NCBI GenBank assembly: GCA_032622095.1
Contig: CP136063.1
Span: 179,843,956 to 179,907,955, forward strand
Direction of reading: 5' to 3'
DNA: 64,000 nt
Origin: Siphonodentalium dalli
Lineage: Eukaryota; Mollusca; Scaphopoda; Gadilida; Siphonodentaliidae
Every line of letters begins with the position of its first letter. Position 1 is the stretch's first letter. The translations under genes were made by a program, and so were the position numbers. Below are positions 10,675-22,129 of the stretch, one piece after another. The notes beneath the pieces are model-generated. The model ran no database searches. It was given only the letters and a program-made list of their open reading frames with translations, and was not told the origin of the DNA.

Positions 10675-10945
10675 AATCAAAATCAAAAGCCGTTAACTAA
10701 TAATTATAAGTCAATTCCAACTTAATAGAAGTCATTTTAAAATTAATAAAGGCCGAATTACATCCAATATATCGATTCCAACTTGATATAAGTCCTTTTA
10801 AAATTAATAGACGTCAAACTTAAATTAATCATAGTAAAGGCCGAATTAAAACCAATGTAAGTCAATACAAACCAATAGGCGTTAACTAAATCAATAAGTC
10901 AATTCCAGCTTAACAGCCGTTAGTTTGAAATTAATATATAGTTTT
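10675..10945 (+). repeat. Degenerate short-period repeat
   Basis: Recurrent words such as AAATTAATAGACGTCAAA, GCCGTTAACTAA, AAGTCAATTCCAACTTAATA and AAGGCCGAATTA recur every ~20-30 bases with substitutions. They also appear scattered to 11110 (AAATTAAATAGACGTCG). This looks like an old, decayed minisatellite; the exact period needs an alignment. Confidence 0.5.
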
Positions 10946-11870
10946 AATTTCTAAATCAATTGACGTGCGATTGTCAAGTACTCGCAGACACCGATGTCAA
11001 TGTCAATCAATGGGGAATAACTCTATCAATATAATAGATACTCGTTATTTAACAGGACGCGAACTTTATTTAATATCGTTCGTTTGAAAATTAAATAGAC
11101 GTCGCTAGATGGCATTCACTGTAATGTAGTTACGAAAACTCTATCGTATAGTTATGAACACATATGACAAGCTCTCACAGCGTCGAGATTGCCCGTGAAA
11201 ATTCAATTAAAGACATATTATGCACTTGTTCGGGTGCGTGAAACTGATAAATGAGTACTTAGGCGCTATGTCAACTGGGGGAATGTAGCATTCTGCTAAC
11301 ATTGCCCAAAATTTCAAAGAAATCGACCATACAACATCATAGAAAACACCATCTGGACCATGCTCAATTGTAAATATTTACATCTCGATTCGGGACGCAA
11401 CAATCGGCGATAAACTAACGCAAATCATTTCGCCATCGATACTCATTCCATTTAATAAATATATAAGACTGGTGGAGTGTGTTGTCAATTTGGGTTAATA
11501 TTAATAAAAGTAACTACTTTGAGAAAGATTATTCTCGATTTCTATTTGATCATCCAACCGGAGTGTTTCACATCACTTTAAAACTAAAATACTGATATAC
11601 AATAATTTTGGATGGATATTAAAAAAGAAATGTCGTCGCTCTGAAACGTTTATCGTAATAATCAATAAAATAGTTCCATGCAAAGATAACGCAATATACC
11701 TTTTCCGGACATTCAGTTTCCGAATTCCTATGAATACAAATGGCACCGTGTTTTTACGAGGCCTCTACCTTGTGTTCGAAGAAGTTGATTGACTTCAATG
11801 CGTCTTTCTGTGACATATAATGCTCCTAGAAAGGTAATCCAAGTTCCATTCAGCGTAAACCAGTCTGTAG
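10946..11870. other. Gene-free stretch
   Basis: No supported coding sequence. It includes the tail of the degenerate repeat and unique AT-rich sequence. Confidence 0.35.
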
Positions 11871-12644
11871 AATCGGTTGGGATATTAATAGTTTACGTCC
11901 ATGCCCCGTTCCTACACCTTTCTATAGCTGACTTTACGCCCATATCCAGTGGCGGGATTTACTATCAATTTTAATCCATTTTACCATATAAAACAATACA
12001 TGATGCTGTATATATCTGTAAGCGTGATATCTTACGGTCATAATGATATGTTATAATCCAACTCTCATGTTAAATTACGCATATAGTATGCCGTGTAATT
12101 TGGAGTAACCACTGTTTGTTTACAAATAAACCGCAATCTTCGGCTATACGGAGTGACAATCGAACCCACAATAAATAACAACATGCCGACACATGTACCG
12201 TGATTTAATCGCAGCATTACTGTTATGGTGGGGGGAGGGGCTTTAAAATTTGAAGTGGTCACATAATACTTTACAATTTGCGAATTACCAGGCGCATGCT
12301 ATAGTATTTATTTCAATCGACGACTACGCTTATTCATGTTTACGCGTATACCGAACGACTGTCACTTCGCGAGGTCAATTGAGTTCGTATTCTTGTAAAA
12401 TTATGAAAACATTGTGATAAAATATATTTACTACCTTTAGTTGATAACAACTCTTGTGAAGTTTAGAACAAACATAATGTTTTCTATGGAACAAACCTGA
12501 TTACTGTCGCAATTGTGACATTCTATACTATAGTTATTGGTGAGTTTAGGTGAGCGTATCAACAAGTTTACGCTGAACTCAGATATAGAAAGGTTTAGGG
12601 ACGTGGCTTGGACGTAAACCATGCAGTATTATATCAACCGATTT
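11871..12644. mobile_element. TIR element, ~774 bp
   Basis: The left arm (AATCGGTTGGGATATTAATA, then GTTTACGTCCATGCC and CACCTTTCTATAGCTGA, to ~11943) is repeated in reverse complement at 12569-12644 (AAATCGGTTGATATAATACT, GGTTTACGTCCAAGCC, ACCTTTCTATATCTGAG). Short frames at 11789-11974(+) and 12437-12622(-) are the two arms read in mirror image, not genes. No clear target duplication was found. Confidence 0.6.
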
Positions 12645-12649
12645 AACTT

Positions 12650-13234
12650 GCTGCTTTTACGTCAAAGGAAATTTTGACTATTAGAAAGTAGACCTATGTC
12701 GATACCGGGAAACAATCAAAAAACGAATATTATTAGCTGTATATTGAGTGCAAACCGCCACGTGGCTTGTAAAATGAACAATAGCACCAACAGGCGTGGC
12801 TAATACGCCCGTTTGCTAAATAAATAGTTCTATATCTTTCAATTACTATAAAAAAAAATTGGCTATCAGGTACCATACCCCAATTCGAATTTAGCCTGTA
12901 TTGTGAGGTAATAAATGTTATTAATAACTTTTTGACATTATACACAAAAATACTGTATACATTCTGCATTAAATGTACGGTTAGATACTTCCGGTTTTTA
13001 TTCAGAAGGACATTTTGACCATACATGTACATATGCCTATGTTCTATGTTATATAATTATGCTACAAACTTGGTTTTTTCCAGTTCGAAGCGCTAAATTT
13101 AGAGCAATTCGTGAACATTTTCTAGACAATTTGAAATCCTCAGTGAAGTATGCTTGTATATATATATAGTTGTCTTCTTATCTTGATATCAAAATATCGA
13201 AACATAATATAAATAGCCAGGAATCTATAAATAA
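12650..13234. other. Gene-free upstream region of the HtrL-like exon
   Basis: AT-rich with in-frame stops. A TTTTTTCCAG acceptor-like tract ends at 13082, but its frame meets stops before the coding exon, so it is not clearly used. A minus frame at 12733-13032 is not convincing. Confidence 0.35.
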
Positions 13235-13258
13235 CTGAAAAACGACAAAAATAATTGC

Positions 13259-14191
13259 ATGTGTGCCATTAATGAGATACCATATGATCTTCCACTTCAG
13301 CTACAGTTCAACGTATCCAGAAACCTCAATCTGTCTCGTGATATCACGTTCGTGACCGCGTACTTCAACATCGGCAGCTTCAAGAAAGGGTCGCTCCGCA
13401 AATTCACTCCAAGTATGTACTTGAAGTGGATGACTGTATTCGGAAGTTTCAACAACCCTCTTATTGTGTATACGGACGACGACGAAACGGAAAAGACATT
13501 CAGGGATATAAGAATGAAGTTTCACAATATAACCAGAATTAGAAAAATATCGCGGAATTCGTTGTGGGCATTTAATATTTCGAAAGAGATCAGAGACATA
13601 TTTTCTCAAGAACAGTATCCAAAATTCTACCCTAATACTGTGAATGAGAACTATTCTTGTGCTATGCACGCCAAACACGAGTTGGTGCACAGGGTGGCTG
13701 CAGAAAACGTATTCAAAACGAAGTATATAGCTTGGATTGATATAGGACTGTTTAGAGATGTTGTCAGTGAAGGGGATGAGAGGATTTTTTCGTTAGAAGT
13801 ACCACACGACATCGACGAAACTAAAGTGTCCTTCAGTGAGGTACGTGAGCCCGAAGAAAATTTGACTAATGAAGACATTATAGATTCCAATAAAGTGTGG
13901 GTGTGTGGCGCCATGTTACTTGGGATACCGAAAGTTATGATGACTTTCACCGAGGATTACATGCGCGCGACAAAAGAATTGCTCAACAGGCGACTAATGA
14001 GCACGGACCAGCAGGTTATCTATTCCTTATATGGTGGGAGCCTCGATGTGAAACCGAGGGTGCAAATTCATGTGCATACTACCCACAGCGACTGGGACTG
14101 GTTTTATCTGGGATATTTTCTTAGAGAGCGATGGGAGAGATCTGTAAGGACTAACATGCCACTCGTCAAATCCATGCACTATGTTCAATAG
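13259..14191 (+). CDS. HtrL/YibB-like putative glycosyltransferase (exon or intronless gene)
   Basis: A 310-codon frame resembling the HtrL_YibB family, named from bacterial YibB and also found in invertebrates. The role is inferred to be a GT-A-like glycosyltransferase; substrate unknown. Visible blocks: FVTAYFNIG at residues 31-39, PLIVYTDDD at 67-75, an N-E-N-Y...K-H-E-L-V-H stretch at 129-144, YIAWIDIGLFRD at 156-167 (W-I-D-x-G core), CGAMLLG at 216-222, and TDQQVIYSLY at 249-258. The length is close to a whole family domain. The ATG at 13259 is the first Met after an in-frame stop at 13232. No signal peptide or membrane anchor precedes the domain, so an upstream exon is possible; a pyrimidine-rich acceptor (CTTCCACTTCAG) ends at 13300. 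No frameshift or internal stop is present. It is the only intact-looking host coding sequence here. Confidence 0.78.
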   Translation: MCAINEIPYDLPLQLQFNVSRNLNLSRDITFVTAYFNIGSFKKGSLRKFTPSMYLKWMTVFGSFNNPLIVYTDDDETEKTFRDIRMKFHNITRIRKISRNSLWAFNISKEIRDIFSQEQYPKFYPNTVNENYSCAMHAKHELVHRVAAENVFKTKYIAWIDIGLFRDVVSEGDERIFSLEVPHDIDETKVSFSEVREPEENLTNEDIIDSNKVWVCGAMLLGIPKVMMTFTEDYMRATKELLNRRLMSTDQQVIYSLYGGSLDVKPRVQIHVHTTHSDWDWFYLGYFLRERWERSVRTNMPLVKSMHYVQ

Positions 14192-14223
14192 TGATACCGT
14201 GTTCATTTTCCTTGACATATCAT

Positions 14224-14535
14224 CAGGGACGTGGCGACGGTGGATGTCTAACCCCCACCCCAACTTTGGTCAAAATTTTCAGCAGTTGGAAATATCATGC
14301 CTGACACATCATTAATTGGAAATTCCAACTTATTTTGGTTGCAATTATTCTCATTTTTGTCCAACCAGTAATTAGTGTGAAAATTGTTGTTTTGTAGACC
14401 AATATTGGCATATTGTTACAATTGTTGGTCTGAAATGGTCATTATAATAGTTGGATAGTTCCGACCAGGGGGGGGGGGGCAAATGTTATTTCGCGGAACA
14501 TAGGAGTTTGATCTGGTTCAAGGGGCACGTCCCTG
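14224..14535. mobile_element. hAT-like MITE, 312 bp, in the HtrL-like 3' region
   Basis: Termini are CAGGGACGTGGC and GCACGTCCCTG, flanked by the perfect 8-bp duplication CATATCAT (14216-14223 and 14536-14543). CAGGG-type ends plus an 8-bp duplication are diagnostic of the hAT superfamily. It begins 32 bp after the HtrL-like stop codon. It carries a G-run near 14468 and the block CAACTTTGGTCAAAATTTTC that identifies related copies at 1-95, 3858, 41244 and 50589. It has no transposase. Confidence 0.85.
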
Positions 14536-14551
14536 CATATCATCCACATTC

Positions 14552-14557
14552 AATAAA
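14552..14557 (+). promoter_or_regulatory. Candidate polyadenylation signal AATAAA
   Basis: Canonical hexamer (TTCAATAAAGTGCTG) 361 bp after the HtrL-like stop codon and just beyond the MITE. If used, the MITE lies within the 3' UTR. Transcript evidence would be needed. Confidence 0.45.
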
Positions 14558-14559
14558 GT

Positions 14560-15233
14560 GCTGTTATTTTTATTTTTATACATTTCAGGAAATATGCTCA
14601 TAAAGGTGCAAGTTTTGCATAAATTCATACAAGGAATTCAAGAATTTTTTATCAATAAAATTTTTCTCTGGAAGTATACAATGACTATTCCTTTTATGCA
14701 CATATATGTTCATATTTTTCATTCCCAATATATATAGTGAAATCCAATAACTCAGAAAAAAATACCTAATATATTAGGAAGGACTTTAACTTTTGAGGTG
14801 TTCAGATAGCGTAAAGATACCCACGGAGAAGATATATCCAAACAAGGACAGCAAATCTATTAGTAAACACAAGTATCCTGCTCATGCAGTTCATTGAGTT
14901 CAAGAAATCATACTACCTGTACAATTTGTGACATTCACACGTATCCTGTCAAAATGCAATCAAAATAAGATTCATTAGCAAAGATGTTCATCAAATAACT
15001 TGAAACTTTATTATTTGAATTGCAGTGATGATTTCTTTAAATAATAAACTGCATACCAGGTAACGCAGACTGACAGGCATCAAACATGTTCCCTGTCACA
15101 CAGTATACACATGTTTAAAATTCAACGGGTATGAGAATATTGATTCTCATTTTGATTCTCGTAAAAAGTTCCCCGAAACCTATAGAAACGCACCCCCGAA
15201 TCATGTAGAAACGCACACTGTATTTGTATTTCC
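14560..15233. other. Gene-free AT-rich stretch
   Basis: No supported features. Confidence 0.4.
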
Positions 15234-15237
15234 TTAA

Positions 15238-15667
15238 AGGTAATCAATCCGATTCGATGATCTTCATATCAGATTCCAAGAACAACAACATATTTTTAAA
15301 ATGCCGCTTCAGTTATCAGAATCGATTAATTGCCTAAAAATTACAGTCAACTATAGTAATTAATTGGCCAAAACCTGTGATTTATCAACATTTTGTTCAA
15401 CGAAATTTGGCAGGTTTGTCAAATATCTATACCCAAAGCCACTTTATTTTAGAGTTATCCATCTTCATCCGCAATGTGGTCCGAGACCGTCGGTTTGACG
15501 AATGTTTGCCAGGCCGCCAAAAATTACATATCTCGGGAAATAACAAATCGATATCTGATCACTCTGATCTTTGACGGGTGTGTAATTCCTCGACTCGAAT
15601 CAAATATTTTTTTTACCCATAAGCTAAGAAATTGTAATTTGGAAGCGTTAAGTCGGATTATGAAGCT
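15238..15667. mobile_element. TTAA-flanked MITE, family T1, ~430 bp
   Basis: TTAA flanks both ends (15234-15237, 15668-15671). The left end AGGTAATCAATCCGATTCG and right end TCGGATTATGAAGCT match the fold-back at 51959-52420 and the copy at 24795-25090. Shared interior words include TATCAACATTTTGTTCAACG and TTATCAGAATCGATTAAT. TTAA duplication is the hallmark of piggyBac-type insertion; no transposase is present. Confidence 0.72.
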
Positions 15668-15671
15668 TTAA

Positions 15672-16249
15672 ATATATTGGATTTTTCAGACCCGAATACA
15701 AGGACACTGTGTGCCATGGAAGATGTCATATCACGGCACATCTACTACTATCCCGATTCCTGTTACGATATGGGTGTGAATGTTCGTGATTTCACTGATT
15801 TGTTTGTGTTCTGAAAACGTAAAATCAAAGAAAAATAAAATGTTGCAGACTCCAAGTCACCCCAAACGATCGAGGTGGTATTTTGGTACGTTGGCTTTGT
15901 TTACGAACAAAGAAGTCAAATTTTGGAGAAAAAAAATTGACGATGACCTGCGTGTTCTTCAAGTTGAACTATACACCAGATATCAAGAGATTCTTTTGAA
16001 GATTGCCCAATGTATCATTTAGACAGCACGAATATTATGATTTCTAAGTCGAAAAAGGGGAATATCTCCGTCAAAAATCATCGGACGGTGACCAAATTCG
16101 AACTTGTCTTGCGTCTTCTCAAATGTGATGTTCCGGGAGCTGATAGGGGTACCCTTGCACCCCTTCGATATTCAACTTTACCCCACCCATTTTCTTCCTT
16201 ATTGTGTCCCTCAATTTTTAAGAAATGTTAACATGAAAAAAGTGGACAA
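15672..16249. other. Gene-free stretch with dispersed 'ATCTCCGTCAAAAATCATCG' repeat
   Basis: Block 16036-16130 (AAGTCGAAAAAGGGGAATAT, CATCGGACGGTGACCAAATT, CGAACTTGTCTTGCGTCTTC) recurs in diverged form at 17545-17625 and 17695-17730. Frames at 15780-16022 and 16010-16231 have no recognisable domain. Confidence 0.45.
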
Positions 16250-17485
16250 GATGGTATCCCGTTCAAGATGACCGCCAAAAAGGCAGCCGGGTGTGAACAA
16301 TTTGACGCTTTTTCACCAATATCAGTTTTTGCTGTTTGGAACTGGTTGAGAATTGTGACTTTATATTTGTATTTTACACGTTAATTAATCATTGAAGCAA
16401 TGAAATATACCATACATGGGGTCCAGTCCCCTTCTGATCCCTCAAAGATTCGATTTTACAGAACGGTATAAAATATCACCAAAAATCACAATTGGGATTG
16501 TAGTCATATTTTCAACAAGAAATGAGCAGAACTACACAATGTAAGTGATGCATACCATTTCTAATGAGTATTCCAACTCAATGGAACCAAATTTTAGTTT
16601 GGCTCAAAATGGCGGCCAAACTTTGAAAATGGCAGATATGAATTGCCCCATCGTGCCCTGCAATCGCTTACAAGATGTGGTTGATGAATAAAATCGACTA
16701 ATATGCCTTCTATTGAATACTAACATCACTCATGTATCTTGGTTAATTGATACTATTGTAACCACTGACCGTGCATTACCAGAAATATTGGTTTTTCTAT
16801 CACAAATTGACATAAAAAATTCACTTTTCAGGTTTGGACCATTTCTTCAAGTAAAATGGATCTATCTTTGGCAGCAAAGGTGTTTATTGTTTTGATTTGT
16901 CTTCAATGTGTCACACTGACGTGTTTTCGACAAAAATTACTCAAGATGGCTTGCAAAGTGGTAAACAGTTGATTGTTCACATATATCCCAAACACTATTC
17001 TCTGCCGAAAAGGCAGCAAATTGTAACTCACTTGGTTATTAAACATGTTACTTAATCAATTGACAACGAAACCTTCTATTCTGGTTGTCCCAGTACCTCA
17101 TGGGGCATGATAATTTTATTATAAAAGATGCAGTATGGAATTTGGCATAAAACTTCTTTTGGGATTCAGGCCATGTTTTTGAACGGAAATGGGCTGAACT
17201 TTGAAATGGAACTGAGAGGGACCATATTATGTGGCTAATCTCGCCCATCAGAATCAAAGTTGATCAACTTAAAACTGGGTGTCAAAATGACAGCCAGGGA
17301 GTTACTGTGTGGTGGGTAAGTATACAGAGAGTTATTGTATGATCATGAATGATGTGAATAGTTATACAATGAGCGGCTAAATGGTTATGGGTGGGGTGTC
17401 CATGGTAAGATGTATAACTAGTATATAAGGAGTAGCTGTATGGTGTGTGAAGTGAATATGTATACAGGAAGTGGCATGTGCTAAA
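16250..17485 (+). repeat. Single-arm copy of fold-back family FB2
   Basis: Collinear with the FB2 left arm (52860-53890) and its first minisatellite units. Shared words: TTGCTGTTTGGAACTGGTTG, CAATTGGGATTGTAGTCATA, ATTCCAACTCAATGGA, and GAATGATGTGAATAGTTATAC at 17350-17370. It lacks the outer tip and the opposite arm, so it is a truncated or half copy. Nothing in it is coding. Confidence 0.72.
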
Positions 17486-17509
17486 TATGAAGAAGTTCTA
17501 TGAATATTT

Positions 17510-17880
17510 CTCAAATTACCATCCGGGAAACCCAGAAACAGCGATTTCTAAGTCGAAAGTTAACTGCGTCAAAATAATCTGACCATGACCAAATTCGAAC
17601 TTGGCCTGCGTCTTCTCAAGTAAGAACCACGTGTCAATGATCTAGGATTTTTTTTGAATTTTGCCAAAGTTACTATCCGAACAACCCAAAAAGTCGAAAA
17701 AGGGACATAACTCCGTCAAAATTCATCGGATACCATGCATGTCTATGAACTTGACCTCAATAATGCTATTTGTCATACCAAGTTTCATTTCGATCGGATA
17801 ATTTGAACAGGAGTTAACGTCCGGACAAGAAATGAAAGGGAGTCCTCCGGAGTCCTCCGAAATTTTCAATATTATCAATG
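17510..17880 (+). repeat. Dispersed repeat, two diverged ~145-bp units
   Basis: AAATTACCATCCGGGAAACC at 17514 and AAAGTTACTATCCGAACAAC at 17659 begin parallel units that continue into CGTCAAAAT and a short CATCGGA-type block. Non-coding. Confidence 0.5.
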
Positions 17881-18058
17881 CGCTGCATTTTTCCGAATGA
17901 AGAGACGATGCAGAAGTGCCGAATATAAATATTACTGAATGATGAACTCTGGACCATAACTAATTAGAGGATATTACTTGGTTGGCTAACAATGTTTGCT
18001 AAGATAGCAGAAGGGTCATTGTCGGCTATGATAAATACATAAACAAACAAAAACTTAA

Positions 18059-18702
18059 AGGGGTACTGTACACAGGGATAGACAATTTTTTTTATTTACT
18101 CCCATTGAAATAACTTTCAAGTTAGATTGTGTTCGTGTTATATGAGTTTCGTGTAAACCTAATTTAGCGAAGAAAATATTGATCTTGGAAACAAAAATAT
18201 TACGATATCAAACTACGCGCCATGTTTTTGACCTTCACCGGAGAAGACTCATGTCGCAGGAAGAACCGGAAGTTCATTGTTCACAGCTTCAATTGATGCA
18301 TCCAATCTCTTCCATCGAACAATCTCACTCCGTATAAAATTATTGACGCTTCAGGACTCTTGTTTCTTTCTCCTTTTTCCGATTCGGTTATAGCGGGCCT
18401 TTCTTTTGCAGGTAACATGTTATGTGTGCAACTCAATAATGTTCGCGAACGGCCGTCGATAAAAGACACGCAACAGATACTATTTCAAGAACGGTAACTC
18501 GTACTGGCATAATTCTCCATTTTATGACTCCAGCCATAAATGAATTTATATTAAATAATTCAATTTTACTTTTGTGATAGCCTGTTAACCGGAACGTTTT
18601 CAGTAGACATCGTCGACTTAAATTAGTTATTTTAAAATATAATATTGATATTAGATCGTTATTGTCACCGGGAATTTATTGAAATTGGGGTACAGTACCC
18701 CT
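18059..18702 (-). mobile_element. TTAA-flanked MITE, family T2, ~644 bp
   Basis: Left end AGGGGTACTGTACAC after TTAA (18055-18058); right end GGGTACAGTACCCCT before CTAA, a one-base variant of TTAA. The interior (ATTCAATTTTACTTTTGTGA, CGACTTAAATTAGTTATT) is the reverse complement of the copy at 42696-43289. Confidence 0.7.
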
Positions 18703-19010
18703 CTAAGAGAAAGATTAAGGCTAAAACGTTCGAGGGTTTTGTATAAAAAAAAACTTTGTGGAAGAAGAGGAACACAATAACCCTGATTCATACGAACTAA
18801 AACTGTGCAATACAGCAGAGTATCGAAGTTATTCTTTCCGCGAACAATAACCCAGTGGAACAAAATTCAGGAGGAGTGCGCGCATAATGTAACAACCGTG
18901 GGTAGTTCAACTGTCCAGCCGACAGCTTAACACTCCACACCGGTGCAGTATAACCTACATTGGCTCCAGCATGGAACACACCAAGAAGAACAAGAAGATT
19001 GGATATTAGG

Positions 19011-19524
19011 CTATATCATGCCATGAACCTCTACTATGGCTATCGCCCGTATAGATCATATTCCACCAGTACAACACATTTGAATTTTTTGTAGTTTTGA
19101 CAGGGAACCTTATAAAGTCGAAAAATAACGCACGGAATATATTTCTTAGTTATTATGTGTTCATTAATAATGCACTTCACTGTTGTTGAAGGTCACAACT
19201 CGAATAGAACCTTTACGATTTAAATACATTGAGCGATTTTTCTTTGCTTCGCTTACAATTATGGAATTTCTCCTGGCTAATTAATTTATTGTTTATTGCG
19301 ACATCGGCTCACAAATACCACGAAAAAGCATGCAATTTTTAATTGGAGCATTCACCTTCAGTGAAGTAGATTATTAGGGAACAGATAATAACTAAGAAAT
19401 ATATTCCCCGCGTTATTTTTTCGACTGTATAAGGTTCCGTCAAAACTTCAAAAATTACAAGGTTTTGTACTAGTGGAATATGACCTCTACTGGCATTATC
19501 CAGAGATTCATGGCATGATCTATA
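19011..19524. mobile_element. Fold-back MITE, ~514 bp
   Basis: Long inverted arms: left ATATCATGCCATGAACCTCT, ATATTCCACCAGTACAA and ATATATTTCTTAGTTATT; right, the complement of AATAACTAAGAAATATATTC, TTTTGTACTAGTGGAATATG and AGATTCATGGCATGAT. The central ~170 bp holds CTTTGCTTCGCTTACAATTA. A one-armed copy lies at 27966-28309. Confidence 0.75.
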
Positions 19525-19528
19525 ATAT

Positions 19529-19624
19529 TAGGCCCGATATCAGACCGAGGTAACCTCATATCAGTCTGAGACCGAAGGTCGAATGATAATATGTGAGGTT
19601 ACCGAGCGCTGATATCAGCCCTAT
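19529..19624. repeat. Small hairpin adjacent to the fold-back
   Basis: GATATCAGACCGAGGTAACC and TCATAT pair with ATATGTGAGGTTACCGAGCG and GCTGATATC. It begins right at the edge of the 19011-19524 element. Confidence 0.55.
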
Positions 19625-20117
19625 AGTAATTCCCTATATTTAATAATTAGATCGCGTGTTAATAACAGTGAAAGCTCGACAACTCTTTCAAATGAGTGAC
19701 GTCACAAAAATCTATATACACATTATTCAGCAGTTAAGTGTTACAGGCACTTGGTGATGTCGCAAAACGATATCTCTCAGTTTAAGGGCAAATTGAAGCC
19801 TTATTCACATATAGTTCGACAACATGCAGGCCTTTCTTTGCAATAATGTCATATCTAATTAATAAGTGTAAATAAATATAAAGCCAAACCGTATACAGTA
19901 TCGAATCAAACCGTAGAAAATAAGTTCTGCTTTTGTTTGGCAGATTATCTTGTAAGTTGTATGAAACACATTTTAAAGATAGAAATCAGAGCGAAAATAT
20001 ACCTTGGTTATCCTAGGAAGATGAATCATGGTAGTGCAAAACTGAAAACTAACTAATTATGGCCTGAGTAATACAGTATTATACGTACAATTCCCCGTAG
20101 AAAATATCACCGGGATT

Positions 20118-20350
20118 CCCGGTCGGAATCCTGTCGGGATTAAACAAAAATCCCGACCAAAAATCCCGGACGGAATCCAGTAGATATTTTCCCTTCAAAT
20201 CCCAGCAAAATTTGCACTAAAATCCCATTCAGATCCCGGCCAAATTTCGCTATAATCCCGGTCAAATTTCTCTATAATATCGGCCAAAATCTGCTATAAT
20301 CCCGACAAAATTGCGCTATAATCCCGTTCAGATCCCGACAAAATTTCGTT
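20118..20350 (+). repeat. Degenerate ~20-bp minisatellite (ATCCCG-rich)
   Basis: Repeated variants of CTATAATCCCGGTCAAATTT, AAAATCCCGACC and ATCCCATTCAGATCCCGGCC. Spacing is irregular, about 17-22 bases. Non-coding. Confidence 0.75.
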
Positions 20351-20359
20351 ATAATCGTT

Positions 20360-20480
20360 ATATTTGCATAAGGTTCTATGTGTATTCTGGTTACAGTCAC
20401 ACAAAATAAGTGAAACCTGGCGATTTTGGGGTTTCATTTGAATATAATGGGCACCAGTCGAAACGGAATGTGGAATATGC
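20360..20480 (+). repeat. Dispersed repeat shared with 22050-22125
   Basis: AAAATAAGTGAAACCTGGCG, ATTTTGGGGTTTCATTTGAA and TATAATGGGCACCAGT recur almost unchanged at 22057-22117. The two short minus frames at these places (20294-20509 and 21908-22141) share the peptide GAHYIQMKPQNR only because the DNA is repeated. Confidence 0.65.
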
Positions 20481-20489
20481 TTAGTATAC

Positions 20490-20830
20490 CACAAGTCAGC
20501 AATCTGCAACTGATGATGACCCTATCAAAAACTTTGGCACATTTTCCAAAACATCAACCTATTAGTAACATATAAAACCAAATTCCACCTTTGGCATAAA
20601 TAAATTATCTTTAGGGGGTACGTTCTAAAACATTTTCAAAATTATTTTAAACCGCTCCAGAAATATACTCTCCATTTCTAAATTTGGTTATGAGAACAGG
20701 AAACAAATTGTCTGCAAAAAATTGGGACCCTGACCATAAAACATGCCTATTTATTAATATGCTTAGCAGACAACCTCCCCTTTCTCATACCTAAAAACCT
20801 ATTAATACATGTAATCCCCTTATACCAAAC
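20490..20830 (+). repeat. Diverged copy of the FB2 core insert
   Basis: The reverse complement of 54880-55245 aligns here in order: AGTCAGCAATCTGCAACTGA, GGGGTACGTTCTAAAAC, AAATTGTCTGCAAAAAATTG and CCCCTTTCTCAT. It shows that the non-satellite part of the FB2 core is a dispersed repeat in its own right. Confidence 0.5.
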
Positions 20831-21860
20831 CATATACCATTTAAGAGATATATATGCATGTAGTACATTAAATGATGTCTACAAATAAACAATGTTTATA
20901 ATGTACATATGGCTATATGTTATGTATGTCTGTCTGTTTGTTTAACTGTCTGTCCACCACCACGATAATTTATGTGCATTAGTATGCCTGGTTTGAACGC
21001 TGGCACCCAGCATAGTACTACTAACAATAAGGTACTAGAACATAATATTATTAAGGGGTATAGGACAATACCTTGGAATATTCACATAATTGCCTTAATT
21101 ATTATAAGGAGATACTATATTAAATGCCAAATCCTATATTAATTTTAACGGACATAGTTATAAGCACAAATAAAATGGACTTAATCATGTTAAAGGATAT
21201 TTAAGAAAAGGAACTTTACAATTATATAATACTATAATTTAAAATGTATATATAAGACACATAAGAGATTATTATAAATATAATCCATTAAAACATTTAT
21301 ACCCTTTTATGGTATACCCCTATAACGGCATAACCTTTATAGCAATACTATGCTGCTAGAAACCAAAAACTATATTATACACTATTATAATATTAATACA
21401 ATAATTAGATTTATTCATAATTATATAGGGTTTGATACTCACTGCACATAATTGATAATCAACGGAATCACATTAAGAAGGATATGAGGGAAGTTTTATT
21501 TTAATAAAATATAAAACATATATGTATAAATGTAATTCAAAACAATTCGATCAAAAAACAGACTATAGACCCATTATTATCAGACTATACTTTGTGTATA
21601 AACTAAAACCAGATACCTCATTATTATACCTACAACATATTATTGACTTTACTTTTGACCTATATAGGCTCGTTGACCAACTTTGGTTATAATTTAAAGG
21701 AATGCATACTAACAATTTTTTATAATTACCTACGCCAATTTTAAGTTAACTTATTATAAATGCATTCAATTATAACCATAGTGAATACTATGATTGTTAC
21801 ATAAACAATAGTAACAAATAATTCAACCTAAATACAATATTGATAATTAAAAGATATTTG
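20831..21860. other. Very AT-rich gene-free stretch
   Basis: About 1 kb with almost no open frames in any direction and many ATTATA/TATTAT runs. No match to a recognised family could be made by eye. Confidence 0.4.
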
Positions 21861-22129
21861 ACTGACTTCCAGGGTGCTCTATAATTTTATCTTTTACTTC
21901 TGCCTTTTTACTTTTGCTGGCTAAAACTGCTCCTACGGCAGACTATCTGTTCATCATTAGCATAATACAGCTTCCGGTGAGCAAGGCAGGGTACCTTTCT
22001 TGTGGGCCCAGGACACTGCGGCATCCCCCATTGCTCACTATGAATGTGGGCACCATAAAACAAAATAAGTGAAACTTTGCGATTTTGGGGTTTCATTTGA
22101 ATATAATGGGCACCAGTGTTTGACGGAAG

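Noticed and set aside
13301-13950. Minus-strand frames of 129 and 99 residues
   Set aside because: Shadows of the HtrL-like coding exon.
20700-21860. Mitochondrial DNA insertion (suggested by AT richness)
   Set aside because: No mitochondrial gene, tRNA or rRNA text could be recognised.
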